Below are positions 1 through 14,589 of a stretch of DNA of 64,000 bases, piece after piece. Made by a program: the position numbers and the translations under genes. Location: the NCBI GenBank assembly GCA_963691655.1, contig CAVNUY010000029.1, forward strand, positions 1-64,000, written 5' to 3'. The first letter of the stretch is position 1; each line of letters begins with the position of its first letter. Source of the stretch: Toxonevra muliebris (Eukaryota > Arthropoda > Insecta > Diptera > Pallopteridae). Below the pieces are notes generated by a model. It was not told where the DNA came from, ran no database searches, and saw only the letters and a program-made list of their open reading frames with translations.

Positions 1-3000
1 GGGAGAAGACGTTTTATACTGTCGGAGGACAACCTTTTCTATAGGGGAGAAGACGTTTTTATACTGTCGGGACACCTTTTCTATAGGGGAGAAGACGTTT
101 TATACTGTCGGAGACACCTTTTCTATAGGGGAGAAGACGTTTTATACTGTCGGAGACACCTTTTTCTATAGGGGAGAAGACGTTTTATACTGTCGGAGAC
201 ACCTTTTCTATAGGGGAGAAGACGTTTTATACTGTCGGAGACACCTTTTCTATAGGGGAGAAGACGTTTTATACTGTCGGAGACACCTTTTCTATAGGGG
301 AGAAGACGTTTTATACTGTCGGAGACACCTTTTCTATAGGGGAGAAGACGTTTTATACTGTCGGAGACACCTTTTCTATAGGGGAGAAGACGTTTTATAC
401 TGTCGGAGACACCTTTTCTATAGGGGGAGAAACGTTTTATACTGTCGGAGACACCTTTTCTATAGGGGAGAAAGACGTTTTATACTGTCGGAGACACCTT
501 TTCTATAGGGGAGAAGACGATTTTATACTGTCGGAGACACCTTTTCTATAGGGGGAGAAGACGTTTTATACTGTCGGAGACACCTTTTCTATAGGGGAGA
601 AGACGTTTTATACTGTCGGAGACACCTTTTCTATAGGGGAGAAGACGTTTTATACTGTCGGAGACACCTTTTCTATAGGGGAGAAGACGATTTATACTGT
701 CGGAGACACCTTTTCTATAGGGGAGAAGACGTTTTATACTGTCGGAGACACCTTTTCTATAGGGGAGAAGACGTTTTATACTGTCCGGAGACACCTTTTC
801 TATAGGGGAGAAGACGTTTTATACTGTCGGAGACACCTTTTCTATAGGGGAGAAGACGTTTTATACTGTCGGAGACACCTTTTCTATAGGGGAGAAGACG
901 TTTTATACTGTCGGAGACACCTTTTCTATAGGGGAGAAGACGTTTTATACTGTCGGAGACACCTTTTCTATAGGGGAGAAGACGTTTTATACTGTCGGAG
1001 ACACCTTTTCTATAGGGGAGAAGACGTTTTATACTGTCGGAGACACCTTTTCTATAGGGGAGAAGACGTTTTATACTGTCGGAGACACCTTTTCTATAGG
1101 GGAGAAGACGTTTTATACTGTCGGAGACACCTTTTCTATAGGGGAGAAGACGTTTTATACTGTCGGAGACACCTTTTCTATAGGGGAGAAGACGTTTTAT
1201 ACTGTCGGAGACACCTTTCTATAGGGAGAAGACGTTTATACTGTCGGAGACACCTTTTCTATAGGGGAGAAGACGTTTTATACTGTCGGAGACACCTTTT
1301 CTATAGGGGAGAAGACGTTTTATACTGTCGGAGACACCTTTTCTATAGGGGAGAAGAACGTTTTATACTGTCGGAGACACCTTTTCTATAGGGGAGAAGA
1401 CGTTTTATACTGTCGGAGACACCTTTTCTATAGGGGAGAAGACGATTTATACTGTCGGAGACACCTTTTCTATAGGGGAGAAGACGTTTTATACTGTCGG
1501 AGACACCTTTTCTATAGGGGAGAAGACGTTTTATACTGTCGGAGACACCTTTTCTATAGGGGAGAAGACGTTTTATACTGTCGGAGACACCTTTTCTATA
1601 GGGGAGAAGACGATTTATACTGTCGGAGACACCTTTTCTATAGGGGAGAAGACGTTTTATACTGTCGGAGACACCTTTTCTATAGGGGAGAAAACGTTTT
1701 ATACTGTCGGAGACACCTTTTCTATAGGGGAGAAGACGTTTTATACTGTCGGAGACACCTTTTCTATAGGGGAGAAGACGATTTATACTGTCGGAGACAC
1801 CTTTTCTATAGGGGAGAAGACGTTTTATACTGTCGGAGACACCTTTTCTATAGGGGAGAAAACGTTTTATACTGTCGGAGACACCTTTTCTATAGGGGAG
1901 AAGACGTTTTATACTGTCGGAGACACCTTTTCTATAGAGGAGAAGACGACTGTCGGAGACACCTTTTCTATAGGGGAGAAGACGTTTTATACTGTCGGAG
2001 ACACCTTTTTAGGGGAGAAGACGTTTTATACTGTCGGAGACACCTTTTCTATAGGGGAGAAGACGTTTTATACTGTCGGAGACACCTTTTCTATAGGGGA
2101 GAAGACGTTTTATACTGTCGGAGACACCTTTTCTATAGGGGGAGACACCTTTTCTATAGGGGAGAAGACGTTTTATACTGTCGGAGACACCTTTTCTATA
2201 GGGGAGAAGACGTTTTATACTGTCGGAGACACCTTTTCTATAGGGGAGAAGACGATTTATACTGTCGGAGACACCTTTTCTATAGGGGAGAAGACGATTT
2301 ATACTGTCGGAGACACCTTTTCTATAGGGGAGAAGACGTTTTATACTGTCGGAGACACCTTTTCTATAGGGGAGAAGACGTTTTATACTGTCGGAGACAC
2401 CTTTTCTATAGGGGAGAAGACGTTTTATACTGTCGGAGACACCTTTTCTATAGGGGAGAAGACGTTTTATACTGTCGGGGACACCTTTTCTATAGGGGAG
2501 AAGACGTTTTATACTGTCGGAGACACCTTTTCTATAGGTGAGAAGACGTTTTATACTGTCGGAGACACCTTTTCTATAGGGGAGAAAACGTTTTATACTG
2601 TCGGAGACACCTTTTCTATAGGGGAGAAGACGTTTTATACTGTCGGAGACACCTTTTCTATAGGGGAGAAGACGTTTTATACTGTCGGAGACACCTTTTC
2701 TATAGGGGAGAAGACGTTTTATACTGTCGGAGACACCTTTTCTATAGGGGAGAAGACGTTTTATACTGTCGCAGACACCTTTTCTATAGGGGAGAAGACG
2801 ATTTATACTGTCGCAGACACCTTTTCTATAGGGGAGAAGACGATTTATACTGTCGCAGACACCTTTTCTATAGGAGAGAAGACGTTTTATACTGTCGGAG
2901 ACACCTTTTCTATAGGGGAGAAGACGTTTTATACTGTTGTCGGAGACACCTTTTCTATAGGGGAGAAGACGTTTTATACTGTCGGAGACACCTTTTCTAT

Positions 3001-3790
3001 AGGGGAGAAGACGTTTTATACTGTCTGAGACACCTTTTCTATAGGGAGAAGACGTTTTATACTGTCGGAGACACCTTTTCTATAGGGGAGAAGACGAATT
3101 TATACTGTCGGAGACACCTTTTCTATAGGGGAGAAGACGTTTTATACTGTCGGAGACACCTTTTCTATAGGGGAGAAGACGTTTTATACTGTCGGAGACA
3201 CCTTTTCTATAGATGAGAAGACGTTTTATACTGTCGGAGACACCTTTTCTATAGGGGAGAAGACGTTTTATACTGTCGGAGACACCTTTTCTATAGGGGA
3301 GAAGACGTTTTATACTGTCGGAGACACCTTTTCTATAGGGGAGAAGACGTTTTATACTGTCGGAGACACCTTTTCTATAGGAGAGAAGACGTTTTATACT
3401 GTCGGAGACACCTTTTCTATAGGGGAGAAGACGTTTTATACTGTCGGAGACACCTTTTCTATAGGGGAGAAGACGATTTATACTGTCGGAGACACCTTTT
3501 CTATAGGGGAGAAGACGTTTTATACTGTCGGGGACACCTTTTCTATAGGGGAGAAGACGTTTTATACTGTCGGAGACACCTTTTCTATAGGTGAGAAGAC
3601 GTTTTATACTGCCGGAGACACCTTTTCTATAGGGGAGAAGACGTTTTATACTGCCGGAGACACCTTTTCTATAGGGAGAAGACGTTTTTATACTGTCGGG
3701 GACACCTTTTCTATAGGGGAGAAGACGTTTTATACTGTCGGAGACACCTTTTTCTATAGGGGAAAAGACGTTTTTATACTGTCGGGGACA
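1..3790 (+). repeat. Left segment with many 1-bp indels
   Basis: This part of the array carries many single-base indels that are nearly absent downstream. Examples are an extra G and A near 24-34, extra T near 55-61 and 161, a G gain and G loss near 421-435, extra C near 783, three one-base losses at about 1,212-1,236, extra A near 1,356, and loss and gain pairs near 3,041-3,097 and 3,670-3,690. Most fall in homopolymer runs. After about 3,790 the array becomes almost free of such changes. The pattern could mean lower base accuracy in this part of the assembly, or genuine decay toward an array edge. At 3,041-3,097 and 3,670-3,690 the losses and gains cancel relative to a clean copy near 16.3-17.0 kb, which favours base-calling error. 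Confidence 0.75.
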
Positions 3791-6605
3791 CCTTTTCTAT
3801 AGGGGAGAAGACGTTTTATACTGTCGGAGACACCTTTTCTATAGGTGAGAAGACGTTTTATACTGCCGGAGACACCTTTTCTATAGGTGAGAAGACGTTT
3901 TATACTGTCGGAGACACCTTTTCTATAGGTGAGAAGACGTTTTATACTGTCGGAGACACCTTTTCTATAGGGGAGAAGACGTTTTATACTGTCGGAGACA
4001 CCTTTTCTATAGGGGAGAAGACGTTTTATACTGTCGGGGACACCTTTTCTATAGGAGAGAAGACGTTTTATACTGTCGCAGACACCTTTTCTATAGGGGA
4101 GAAGACGATTTATACTGTCGGAGACACCTTTTCTATAGGGGAGAAGACGTTTTATACTGTCGGAGACACCTTTTCTATAGGGGAGAAGACGTTTTATACT
4201 GTCGGAGACACCTTTTCTATAGGGGAGAAGACGTTTTATACTGTCGGAGGCACCTTTTCTATAGGGGAGAAGACGTTTTATACTGTCGGAGACACCTTTT
4301 CTATAGGGGAGAAGACGATTTATACTGTCGGAGACACCTTTTCTATAGGGGAGAAGACGTTTTATACTGTCGGAGACACCTTTTCTATAGGGGAGAAGAC
4401 GTTTTATACTGTCGGAGACACCTTTTCTATAGGGGAGAAGACGATTTATACTGTCGGAGACACCTTTTCTATAGGGGAGAAGACGATTTATACTGTCGCA
4501 GACACCTTTTATATAGGGGAGAAGACGTTTTATACTGTCGGAGACACCTTTTCTATAGGGGAGAAGACGTTTTATACTGTCGGAGGCACCTTTTCTATAG
4601 GGGAGAAGACGTTTTATACTGTCGGAGACACCTTTTCTATAGGGGAGAAGACGATTTATACTGTCGGAGACACCTTTTCTATAGGGGAGAAGACGATTTA
4701 TACTGTCGCAGACACCTTTTATATAGGGGAGAAGACGTTTTATACTGTCGGAGACACCTTTTCTATAGGGGAGAAGACGTTTTATACTGTCGCAGACACC
4801 TTTTCTATAGGGGAGAAGACGATTTATACTGTCGGAGACACCTTTTCTATAGGAGAGAAGACGTTTTATACTGTCGCAGACACCTTTTCTATAGGGGAGA
4901 AGACGATTTATACTGTCGGAGACACCTTTTCTATAGGGGAGAAGACGTTTTATACTGTCGGAGACACCTTTTCTATAGGGGAGAAGACGTTTTATACTGT
5001 CGGAGACACCTTTTCTATAGGAGAGAAGACGTTTTATACTGTCGGAGACACCTTTTCTATAGGGGAGAAGACGTTTTATACTGTCGGAGACACCTTTTCT
5101 ATAGGGGAGAAGACGTTTTATACTGTCGGAGACACCTTTTCTATAGGGGAGAAGACGATTTATACTGTCGCAGACACCTTTTCTATAGGGGAGAAGACGA
5201 TTTATACTGTCGGAGACACCTTTTCTATAGGGGAGAAGACGATTTATACTGTCGCAGACACCTTTTCTATAGGGGAGACGACGATTTATACTGTCGCAGA
5301 CACCTTTTCTATAGGGGAGAAGACGTTTTATACTGTCGGAGACACCTTTTCTATAGGGGAGAAGACGTTTTATACTGTCGGAGACACCTTTTCTATAGGG
5401 GAGAAGACGTTTTATACTGTCGGAGACACCTTTTCTATAGGGGAGAAGACGTTTTATACTGTCGGAGACACCTTTTCTATAGGTGAGAAGACGTTTTATA
5501 CTGTCGGAGACACCTTTTCTATAGGGGAGAAGACGATTTATACTGTCGCAGACACCTTTTCTATAGGGGAGAAGACGATTTATACTGTCGCAGACACCTT
5601 TTCTATAGGGGAGAAGACGTTTTATACTGTCGGAGACACCTTTTCTATAGGGGAGAAGACGTTTTATACTGTCGGAGACACCTTTTCTATAGGGGAGAAG
5701 ACGTTTTATACTGTCGGAGACACCTTTTCTATAGGAGAGAAGACGTTTTATACTGTCGGAGACACCTTTTCTATAGGGGAGAAGACGTTTTATACTGTCG
5801 GAGACACCTTTTCTATAGGAGAGAAGACGTTTTATACTGTCGGAGACACCTTTTCTATAGGAGAGAAGACGTTTTATACTGTCGGAGACACCTTTTCTAT
5901 AGGAGAGAAGACGTTTTATACTGTCGGAGACACCTTTTCTATAGGAGAGAAGACGTTTTATACTGTCGGAGACACCTTTTCTATAGTGGAGAAGACGATT
6001 TATACTGTCGGAGACACCTTTTCTATAGGGGAGAAGACGATTTCTTTTCTATAGGGGAGAAGACGTTTTATACTGTCGCAGACACCTTTTCTATAGGGGA
6101 GAAGACGTTTTATACTGTCGGAGACACCTTTTCTATAGGAGAGAAGACGTTTTATACTGTCGGAGACACCTTTTCTATAGGAGAGAAGACGTTTTATACT
6201 GTCGGAGACACCTTTTCTATAGGAGAGAAGACGTTTTATACTGTCGGAGACACCTTTTCTATAGGAGAGAAGACGTTTTATACTGTCGGAGACACCTTTT
6301 CTATAGGAGAGAAGACGTTTTATACTGTCGGAGACACCTTTTCTATAGGAGAGAAGACGTTTTATACTGTCGGAGACACCTTTTCTATAGGAGAGAAGAA
6401 GTTTTATACTGTCGGAGACACCTTTTCTATAGGGGAGAAGACGATTTATACTGTCGGAGACACATTTTCTATAGGGGAGAAGACGATTTATACTGTCGGA
6501 GACACATTTTCTATAGGGGAGAAGACGTTTTATACTGTCGGAGACACCTTTTCTATAGGGGAGAAGACGTTTTATACTGTCGGAGACACCTTTTCTATAG
6601 GGGAG
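1430..6605 (+). repeat. Segmental duplication, copy A (partner at 14,707-19,879)
   Basis: Rare markers occur here in the same order as at 14,707-19,879. They include T13A units at 1,441, 1,609 and 1,777, G2A plus a 36-bp unit at 1,934, an inserted TGT at 2,931, G25T at about 3,021, an ATAGATGAG unit at 3,209, T23C units near 3,611-3,651, G2T near 5,987, a truncated unit at 6,036, C11A near 6,391 and C33A near 6,461. The offset to the partner is 13,277 at first, 13,276 after about 2.2 kb and 13,274 after about 3.8 kb; small indels in this copy explain the shifts. The copies differ in some G9A units near the left end. The match is lost just after 6,600. Confidence 0.9.
2007..2145 (+). repeat. 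Irregular units, including a 21-bp half unit
   Basis: One unit near 2,007-2,016 has lost about 3 bp between the T-tract and the G-run. At about 2,128-2,142 an extra partial unit of about 21 bp runs directly from the G-run (positions 1-4) into position 26. Together these account exactly for the 18-bp change in offset to the segment at 11,110-12,360. The partial unit is half the normal length, as expected if exchange used the related GGAGA motifs at positions 3-7 and 25-29. Confidence 0.7.
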
Positions 6606-9600
6606 AAGACGTTTTAAACTGTCGGAGACACCTTTTCTATAGGAGAGAAGACGTTTTATACTGTCGGAGACACCTTTTCTATAGGAGAGAAGACGTTTTA
6701 TACTGTCGGAGACACCTTTTCTATAGGGGAGAAGACGTTTTATACTGTCTTTTATAGGGGAGAAGACGTTTTATACTGTCGGAGACACCTTTTCTATAGG
6801 AGAGAAGACGTTTTATACTGTCGGAGACACCTTTTCTATAGGGGAGAAGACGTTTTATACTGTCGGAGACACCTTTTCTATAGGGGAGAAGACGTTTTAT
6901 ACTGTCGGAGACACCTTTTCTATAGGGGAGAAGACGTTTTATACTGTCGGAGACACCTTTTCTATAGGGGAGAAGACGTTTTATACTGTCGGAGACACCT
7001 TTTCTATAGGGGAGAAGACGATTTATACTGTCGGAGACACCTTTTCTATAGGGGAGAAGACGTTTTATACTGTCGGAGACACCTTTTCTATAGGGGAGAA
7101 GACGTTTTATACTGTCGGAGACACCTTTTCTATAGGGGAGAAGACGATTTATACTGTCGGAGACACCTTTTCTATAGGGGAGAAGACGTTTTATACTGTC
7201 GGAGACACCTTTTCTATAGGTGAGAAGACGTTTTATACTGCCGGAGACACCTTTTCTATAGGGGAGAAGACGATTTATACTGTCGGAGACACCTTTTCTA
7301 TAGGGGAGAAGAAGTTTTATACTGTCGGAGACACCTTTTCTATAGGGGAGAAGACGTTTTATACTGTCGGAGACACCTTTTCTATAGGGGAGAAGACGTT
7401 TTATACTGTCGCAGACACCTTTTCTATAGGGGAGAAGACGATTTATACTGTCGCAGACACCTTTTCTATAGGGGAGAAGACGATTTATACTGTCGGAGAC
7501 ACCTTTTCTATAGGGGAGAAGACGTTTTATACTGTCGGAGACACCTTTTCTATAGGGGAGAAGACGTTTTATACTGTCGGAGACACCTTTTCTATAGGGG
7601 AGAAGACGTTTTATACTATCGGAGACACCTTTTCTATAGGGGAGAAGACGTTTTATACTATCGGAGACACCTTTTCTATAGGGTAGAAGACGTTTTATAC
7701 TGTCGGAGACACCTTTTCTATAGGGTAGAAGACGTTTTATACTGTCGCAGACACCTTTTCTATAGGGGAGAAGACGTTTTATACTGTCGCAGACACCTTT
7801 TCTATAGGGGAGAAGACGATTTATACTGTCGCAGACACCTTTTCTATAGGGGAGAAGACGTTTTATACTGTCGGAGACACCTTTTCTATAGGAGAGAAGA
7901 CGTTTTATACTGTCGGAGACACCTATAGGAGAGAAGACGTTTTATACTGTCGGAGACACCTTTTCTATAGGAGAGAAGACGTTTTATACTGTCGGAGACA
8001 CCTTTTCTATAGGGGAGAAGACGTTTTATACTGTCGGAGACACCTTTTCTATAGGGGAGAAGACGATTTATACTGTCGGAGACACCTTTTCTATAGAGGA
8101 GAAGACGATTTATACTGTCGGAGACACCTTTTCTATAGGGGAGAAGACGTTTTATACTGTCGGAGACACCTTTTCTATAGGGGAGAAGACGTTTTATACT
8201 GTCGCAGACACCTTTTCTATAGGGGAGAAGACGTTTTATACTGTCGGAGACACCTTTTCTATAGGGGAGAAGACGTTTTAAACTGTCGGAGACACCTTTT
8301 CTATAGGAGAGAAGACGTTTTATACTGTCGGAGACACCTTTTCTATAGGAGAGAAGACGTTTTATACTGTCGGACACACCTTTTCTATAGGGGAGAAGAC
8401 GTTTTATACTGTCGCAGACACCTTTTCTATAGGGGAGAAGACGTTTTATACTGTCGGAGACACCTTTTCTATAGGGGAGAAGACGTTTTATACTGTCGGA
8501 GACACCTTTTCTATAGGAGAGAAGACGTTTTATACTGTCGGAGACACCTTTTCTATAGGGGAGAAGACGTTTTATACTGTCGGAGACACCTTTTCTATAG
8601 GGGAGAAGACGTTTTATACTGTCGGAGACACCTTTTCTATAGGGGAGAAGACGTTTTATACTGTCGGAGACACCTTTTCTATAGGAGAGAAGACGTTTTA
8701 TACTGTCGGAGACACCTTTTCTATAGGGGAGAAGACGTTTTATACTGTCGGAGACACCTTTTCTATAGGGGAGAAGACGATTTATACTGTCGGAGACACC
8801 TTTTCTATAGGGGAGAAGACGATTTATACTGTCGGAGACACCTTTTCTATAGGGGAGAAGACGTTTTATACTGTCGGAGACACCTTTTCTATAGGGGAGA
8901 AGACGTTTTATACTGTCGCAGACACCTTTTCTATAGGGGAGAAGACGTTTTATACTGTCGGAGACACCTTTTCTATAGGGGAGAAGACGTTTTATACTGT
9001 CGGAGACACCTTTTCTATAGGGGAGAAGACGATTTATACTGTCGGAGACACCTTTTCTATAGAGGAGAAGACGATTTATACTGTCGGAGACACCTTTTCT
9101 ATAGGGGAGAAGACGTTTTATACTGTCGGAGACACCTTTTCTATAGGAGAGAAGACGTTTTATACTGTCGGAGACACCTTTTCTATAGGAGAGAAGACGT
9201 TTTATACTGTCGGAGACACCTTTTCTATAGGGGAGAAGACGATTTATACTGTCGGAGACACCTTTTCTATAGGGGAGAAGACGTTTTATACTGTCGCAGA
9301 CACCTTTTCTATAGGGGAGAAGACGTTTTATACTGTCGGAGACACCTTTTCTATAGGGGAGAAGACGTTTTATACTGTCGGAGACACCTTTTCTATAGGG
9401 GAGAAGACGTTTTATACTGTCGGAGACACCTTTTCTATAGGGGAGAAGACGTTTTATACTGTCGGAGACACCTTTTCTATAGGGGAGAAGACGTTTTATA
9501 CTGTCGGAGACACCTTTTCTATAGGGGAGAAGACGTTTTATACTGTCGGAGACACCTTTTCTATAGGGGAGAAGACGTTTTATACTGTCGGAGACACCTT

Positions 9601-11110
9601 TTCTATAGGGGAGAAGACGTTTTATACTGTCGGAGACACCTTTTCTATAGGGGAGAAGACGTTTTATACTGTCGGAGAAACCTTTTCTATAGGGGAGAAG
9701 ACGATTTATACTGTCGCAGACACCTTTTCTATAGGGGAGAAGACGATTTATACTGTCGCAGACACCTTTTCTATAGGAGAGAAGACGTTTTATACTGTCG
9801 GAGACACCTTTTCTATAGGAGAGAAGACGTTTTATACTGTCGGAGACACCTTTTCTATAGGGGAGAAGACGTTTTATACTGTCGGAGACACCTTTTCTAT
9901 AGGGGAGAAGACGTTTTATACTGTCGGAGACACCTTTTCTATAGGGGAGAAGACGTTTTATACTGTCGGAGACACCTTTTCTATAGGAGAGAAGACGTTT
10001 TATACTGTCGGAGACACCTTTTCTATAGGGGAGAAGACGACTGTCGGAGACACCTTTTCTATAGGGGAGAAGACGATTTATACTGTCGGAGACACCTTTT
10101 CTATAGGGGAGAAGACGTTTTATACTGTCGGAGACACCTTTTCTATAGGGGAGAAGACGACTGTCGGAGACACCTTTTCTATAGGGGAGAAGACGATTTA
10201 TACTGTCGGAGACACCTTTTCTATAGGGGAGAAGACGTTTTATACTGTCGGAGACACCTTTTCTATAGGGGAGAAGACGTTTTATACTGTCGGAGACACC
10301 TTTTCTATAGGGAGAAGACGTTTTATACTGTCGGAGACACCTTTTCTATAGGGGAGAAGACGTTTTATACTGTCGGAGACACCTTTTCTATAGGGGAGAA
10401 GACGTTTTATACTGTCGGAGACACCTTTTCTATAGGGGAGAAGACGTTTTATACTGTCGGAGACACCTTTTCTATAGGGGAGAAGACGTTTTATACTGTC
10501 GGAGACACCTTTTCTATAGGGGAGAAGACGTTTTATACTGTCGGAGACACCTTTTCTATAGGGGAGAAGACGTTTTATACTGTCGGAGACACCTTTTCTA
10601 TAGGGGAGAAGACGTTTTATACTGTCGGAGACACCTTTTCTATAGGGGAGAAGACGTTTTATACTGTCGGAGACACCTTTTCTATAGGGGAGAAAACGTT
10701 TTATACTGTCGGAGACACCTTTTCTATAGGGGAGAAGACGATTTATACTGTCGGAGACACCTTTTCTATAGGGGAGAAGACGTTTTATACTGTCGGAGAC
10801 ACCTTTTCTATAGGGGAGAAAACGTTTTATACTGTCGGAGACACCTTTTCTATAGGGGAGAAGACGATTTATACTGTCGGAGACACCTTTTCTATAGGGG
10901 AGAAGACGATTTATACTGTCGGAGACACCTTTTCTATAGGGGAGAAGACGTTTTATACTGTCGGAGACACCTTTTCTATAGGGGAGAAAACGTTTTATAC
11001 TGTCGGAGACACCTTTTCTATAGGGGAGAAGACGTTTTATACTGTCGGAGACACCTTTTCTATAGGGGAGAAGACGTTTTATACTGTCGGAGACACCTTT
11101 TCTATAGGGG
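6605..11110 (+). repeat. Consensus-rich satellite with a few truncated units
   Basis: This 4.5-kb stretch holds only the 42-bp satellite. Most units are consensus, T13A, G3A or G26C. Irregular units are a truncation near 6,749 where position 24 joins TTTTATA, a 36-bp unit at 7,921 that lacks TTTTCT, and two 36-bp units at about 10,036 and 10,156 that lack a 6-bp TATA-containing segment. A one-base loss occurs near 10,311. G4T variants sit at about 7,681 and 7,723. Nearly pure consensus follows from 10,311 to about 10,680. No gene or other element is visible. Confidence 0.85.
10033..10280 (+). repeat. Short local duplication of about 120 bp
   Basis: A three-unit block is present twice in direct succession: a 36-bp unit lacking six bases after position 13, then a T13A unit, then a consensus unit. 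The 36-bp units are at about 10,036 and 10,156, giving a spacing of 120 bp (36+42+42). This is a small, clean example of a few-unit tandem duplication. Confidence 0.8.
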
Positions 11111-12360
11111 AGAAGACGATTTATACTGTCGGAGACACCTTTTCTATAGGGGAGAAGACGTTTTATACTGTCGGAGACACCTTTTCTATAGGGGAGAAAA
11201 CGTTTTATACTGTCGGAGACACCTTTTCTATAGGGGAGAAGACGTTTTATACTGTCGGAGACACCTTTTCTATAGAGGAGAAGACGACTGTCGGAGACAC
11301 CTTTTCTATAGGGGAGAAGACGTTTTATACTGTCGGAGACACCTTTTCTATAGGGGAGAAGACGTTTTATACTGTCGGAGACACCTTTTCTATAGGGGAG
11401 AAGACGTTTTATACTGTCGGAGACACCTTTTCTATAGGGGAGAAGACGTTTTATACTGTCGGAGACACCTTTTCTATAGGGGAGAAGACGTTTTATACTG
11501 TCGGAGACACCTTTTCTATAGGGGAGAAGACGTTTTATACTGTCGGAGACACCTTTTCTATAGGGGAGAAGACGTTTTATACTGTCGGAGACACCTTTTC
11601 TATAGGGGAGAAGACGATTTATACTGTCGGAGACACCTTTTCTATAGGGGAGAAGACGATTTATACTGTCGGAGACACCTTTTCTATAGGGGAGAAGACG
11701 TTTTATACTGTCGGAGACACCTTTTCTATAGGGGAGAAGACGTTTTATACTGTCGGAGACACCTTTTCTATAGGGGAGAAGACGTTTTATACTGTCGGGG
11801 ACACCTTTTCTATAGGGGAGAAGACGTTTTATACTGTCGGAGACACCTTTTCTATAGGTGAGAAGACGTTTTATACTGTCGGAGACACCTTTTCTATAGG
11901 GGAGAAAACGTTTTATACTGTCGGAGACACCTTTTCTATAGGGGAGAAGACGTTTTATACTGTCGGAGACACCTTTTCTATAGGGGAGAAGACGTTTTAT
12001 ACTGTCGGAGACACCTTTTCTATAGGGGAGAAGACGTTTTATACTGTCGCAGACACCTTTTCTATAGGGGAGAAGACGATTTATACTGTCGCAGACACCT
12101 TTTCTATAGGGGAGAAGACGATTTATACTGTCGCAGACACCTTTTCTATAGGGGAGAAGACGATTTATACTGTCGCAGACACCTTTTCTATAGGAGAGAA
12201 GACGTTTTATACTGTCGGAGACACCTTTTCTATAGGGGAGAAGACGTTTTATACTGTTGTCGGAGACACCTTTTCTATAGGGGAGAAGACGTTTTATACT
12301 GTCGGAGACACCTTTTCTATAGGGGAGAAGACGTTTTATACTGTCTGAGACACCTTTTCT
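11110..12360 (+). repeat. Segmental duplication, partial copy B
   Basis: This segment shares ordered rare markers with copies A and C. They are a T13A unit at 11,115, a G9A unit at 11,196, G2A followed by a 36-bp unit at 11,272, A27G near 11,790, G3T near 11,856, G9A near 11,900, the TGT insertion at 12,251 and G25T at 12,341. The offset to copy A is 9,338 before and 9,320 after the irregular units at 2,007-2,145; the offset to copy C at the TGT insertion is 3,956. This copy lacks those irregular units. After about 12,360 it diverges through extra units, and matching order resumes near 12,905 at an offset of 9,524. Confidence 0.85.
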
Positions 12361-13044
12361 ATAGGGGAGAAGACGTTTTATACTGTCGGAGACACCTTTT
12401 CTATAGGGGAGAAGACGTTTTATACTGTCGGAGACACCTTTTCTATAGAGGAGAAGACGTTTTATACTGTCGGAGACACCTTTTCTATAGGGGAGAAGAC
12501 GTTTTATACTGTCGCAGACACCTTTTCTATAGGGGAGAAGACGATTTATACTGTCGCAGACACCTTTTCTATAGGGGAGAAGACGATTTATACTGTCGCA
12601 GACACCTTTTCTATAGGAGAGAAGACGTTTTATACTGTCGGAGACACCTTTTCTATAGGGGAGAAGACGTTTTATACTGTCGGAGACACCTTTTCTATAG
12701 GGGAGAAGACGATTTATACTGTCGGAGACACCTTTTCTATAGGGGAGAAGACGTTTTATACTGTCGGAGACACCTTTTCTATAGAGGAGAAGACGACTGT
12801 CGGAGACACCTTTTCTATAGGGGAGAAGACGTTTTATACTGTCGGAGACACCTTTTCTATAGGGGAGAAGACGTTTTATACTGTCGGAGACACCTTTTCT
12901 ATAGGAGAGAAGACGTTTTATACTGTCGGAGACACCTTTTCTATAGGGGAGAAGACGTTTTATACTGTCGGAGACACCTTTTCTATAGGGGAGAAGACGA
13001 TTTATACTGTCGGAGACACCTTTTCTATAGGGGAGAAGACGTTT

Positions 13045-14395
13045 TATACTGTCGGGGACACCTTTTCTATAGGGGAGAAGACGTTTTATACTGTCGGAGA
13101 CACCTTTTCTATAGGTGAGAAGACGTTTTATACTGCCGGAGACACCTTTTCTATAGGGGAGAAGACGTTTTATACTGCCGGAGACACCTTTTCTATAGGG
13201 GAGAAGACGTTTTATACTGTCGGGGACACCTTTTCTATAGGGGAGAAGACGTTTTATACTGTCGGAGACACCTTTTCTATAGGGGAGAAGACGTTTTATA
13301 CTGTCGGAGACACCTTTTCTATAGGTGAGAAGACGTTTTATACTGTCGGAGACACCTTTTCTATAGGTGAGAAGACGTTTTATACTGTCGGAGACACCTT
13401 TTCTATAGGGGAGAAGACGTTTTATACTGTCGGAGACACCTTTTCTATAGGGGAGAAGACGTTTTATACTGTCGGAGACACCTTTTCTATAGGGGAGAAG
13501 ACGTTTTATACTGTCGGAGACACCTTTTCTATAGGGGAGAAGACGTTTTATACTGTCGGAGACACCTTTTCTATAGGGGAGAAAACGTTTTATACTGTCG
13601 GAGACACCTTTTCTATAGGGGAGAAAACGTTTTATACTGTCGGAGACACCTTTTCTATAGGGGAGAAGACGTTTTATACTGTCGGAGACACCTTTTCTAT
13701 AGGGGAGAAGACGTTTTATACTGTCGGAGACACCTTTTCTATAGGGGAGAAGACGTTTTATACTGTCGGAGACACCTTTTCTATAGGGGAGAAAACGTTT
13801 TATACTGTCGGAGACACCTTTTCTATAGGGGAGAAGACGTTTTATACTGTCGGAGACACCTTTTCTATAGGGGAGAAGACGATTTATACTGTCGGAGACA
13901 CCTTTTCTATAGGGGAGAAGACGTTTTATACTGTCGGAGACACCTTTTCTATAGGGGAGAAAACGTTTTATACTGTCGGAGACACCTTTTCTATAGGGGA
14001 GAAGACGTTTTATACTGTCGGAGACACCTTTTCTATAGGGGAGAAGACGATTTATACTGTCGGAGACACCTTTTCTATAGGGGAGAAGACGTTTTATACT
14101 GTCGGAGACACCTTTTCTATAGGGGAGAAGACGATTTATACTGTCGGAGACACCTTTTCTATAGGGGAGAAGACGTTTTATACTGTCGGGGACACCTTTT
14201 CTATAGGGGAGAAGACGTTTTATACTGTCGGAGACACCTTTTCTATAGGTGAGAAGACGTTTTATACTGCCGGAGACACCTTTTCCATAGGGGAGAAGAC
14301 GTTTTATACTGCCGGAGACACCTTTTCTATAGGGGAGAAGACGTTTTATACTGTCGGGGACACCTTTTCTATAGGGGAGAAGACGTTTTATACTG
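13045..14395 (+). repeat. 27-unit (1,134-bp) higher-order spacing
   Basis: A marker cluster of A27G, G3T, T23C, T23C and A27G units occupies about 13,051-13,230. A closely similar cluster occupies about 14,185-14,365. The first A27G markers are 1,134 bp apart, exactly 27 units. The second cluster carries an extra T39C near 14,284. This indicates duplication of a roughly 1.1-kb block without loss of unit phase. G9A units fill much of the interval. Confidence 0.75.
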
Positions 14396-14589
14396 TCGGA
14401 GACACCTTTTCTATAGGGGAGAAGACGTTTTATACTGTCGGAGACACCTTTTCTATAGGGGAGAAGACGTTTTATACTGTCGGAGACACCTTTTCTATAG
14501 GGGAGAAGACGTTTTATACTGTCGGAGACACCTTTTCTATAGGGGAGAAGACGTTTTATACTGTCGGAGACACCTTTTCTATAGGGGAG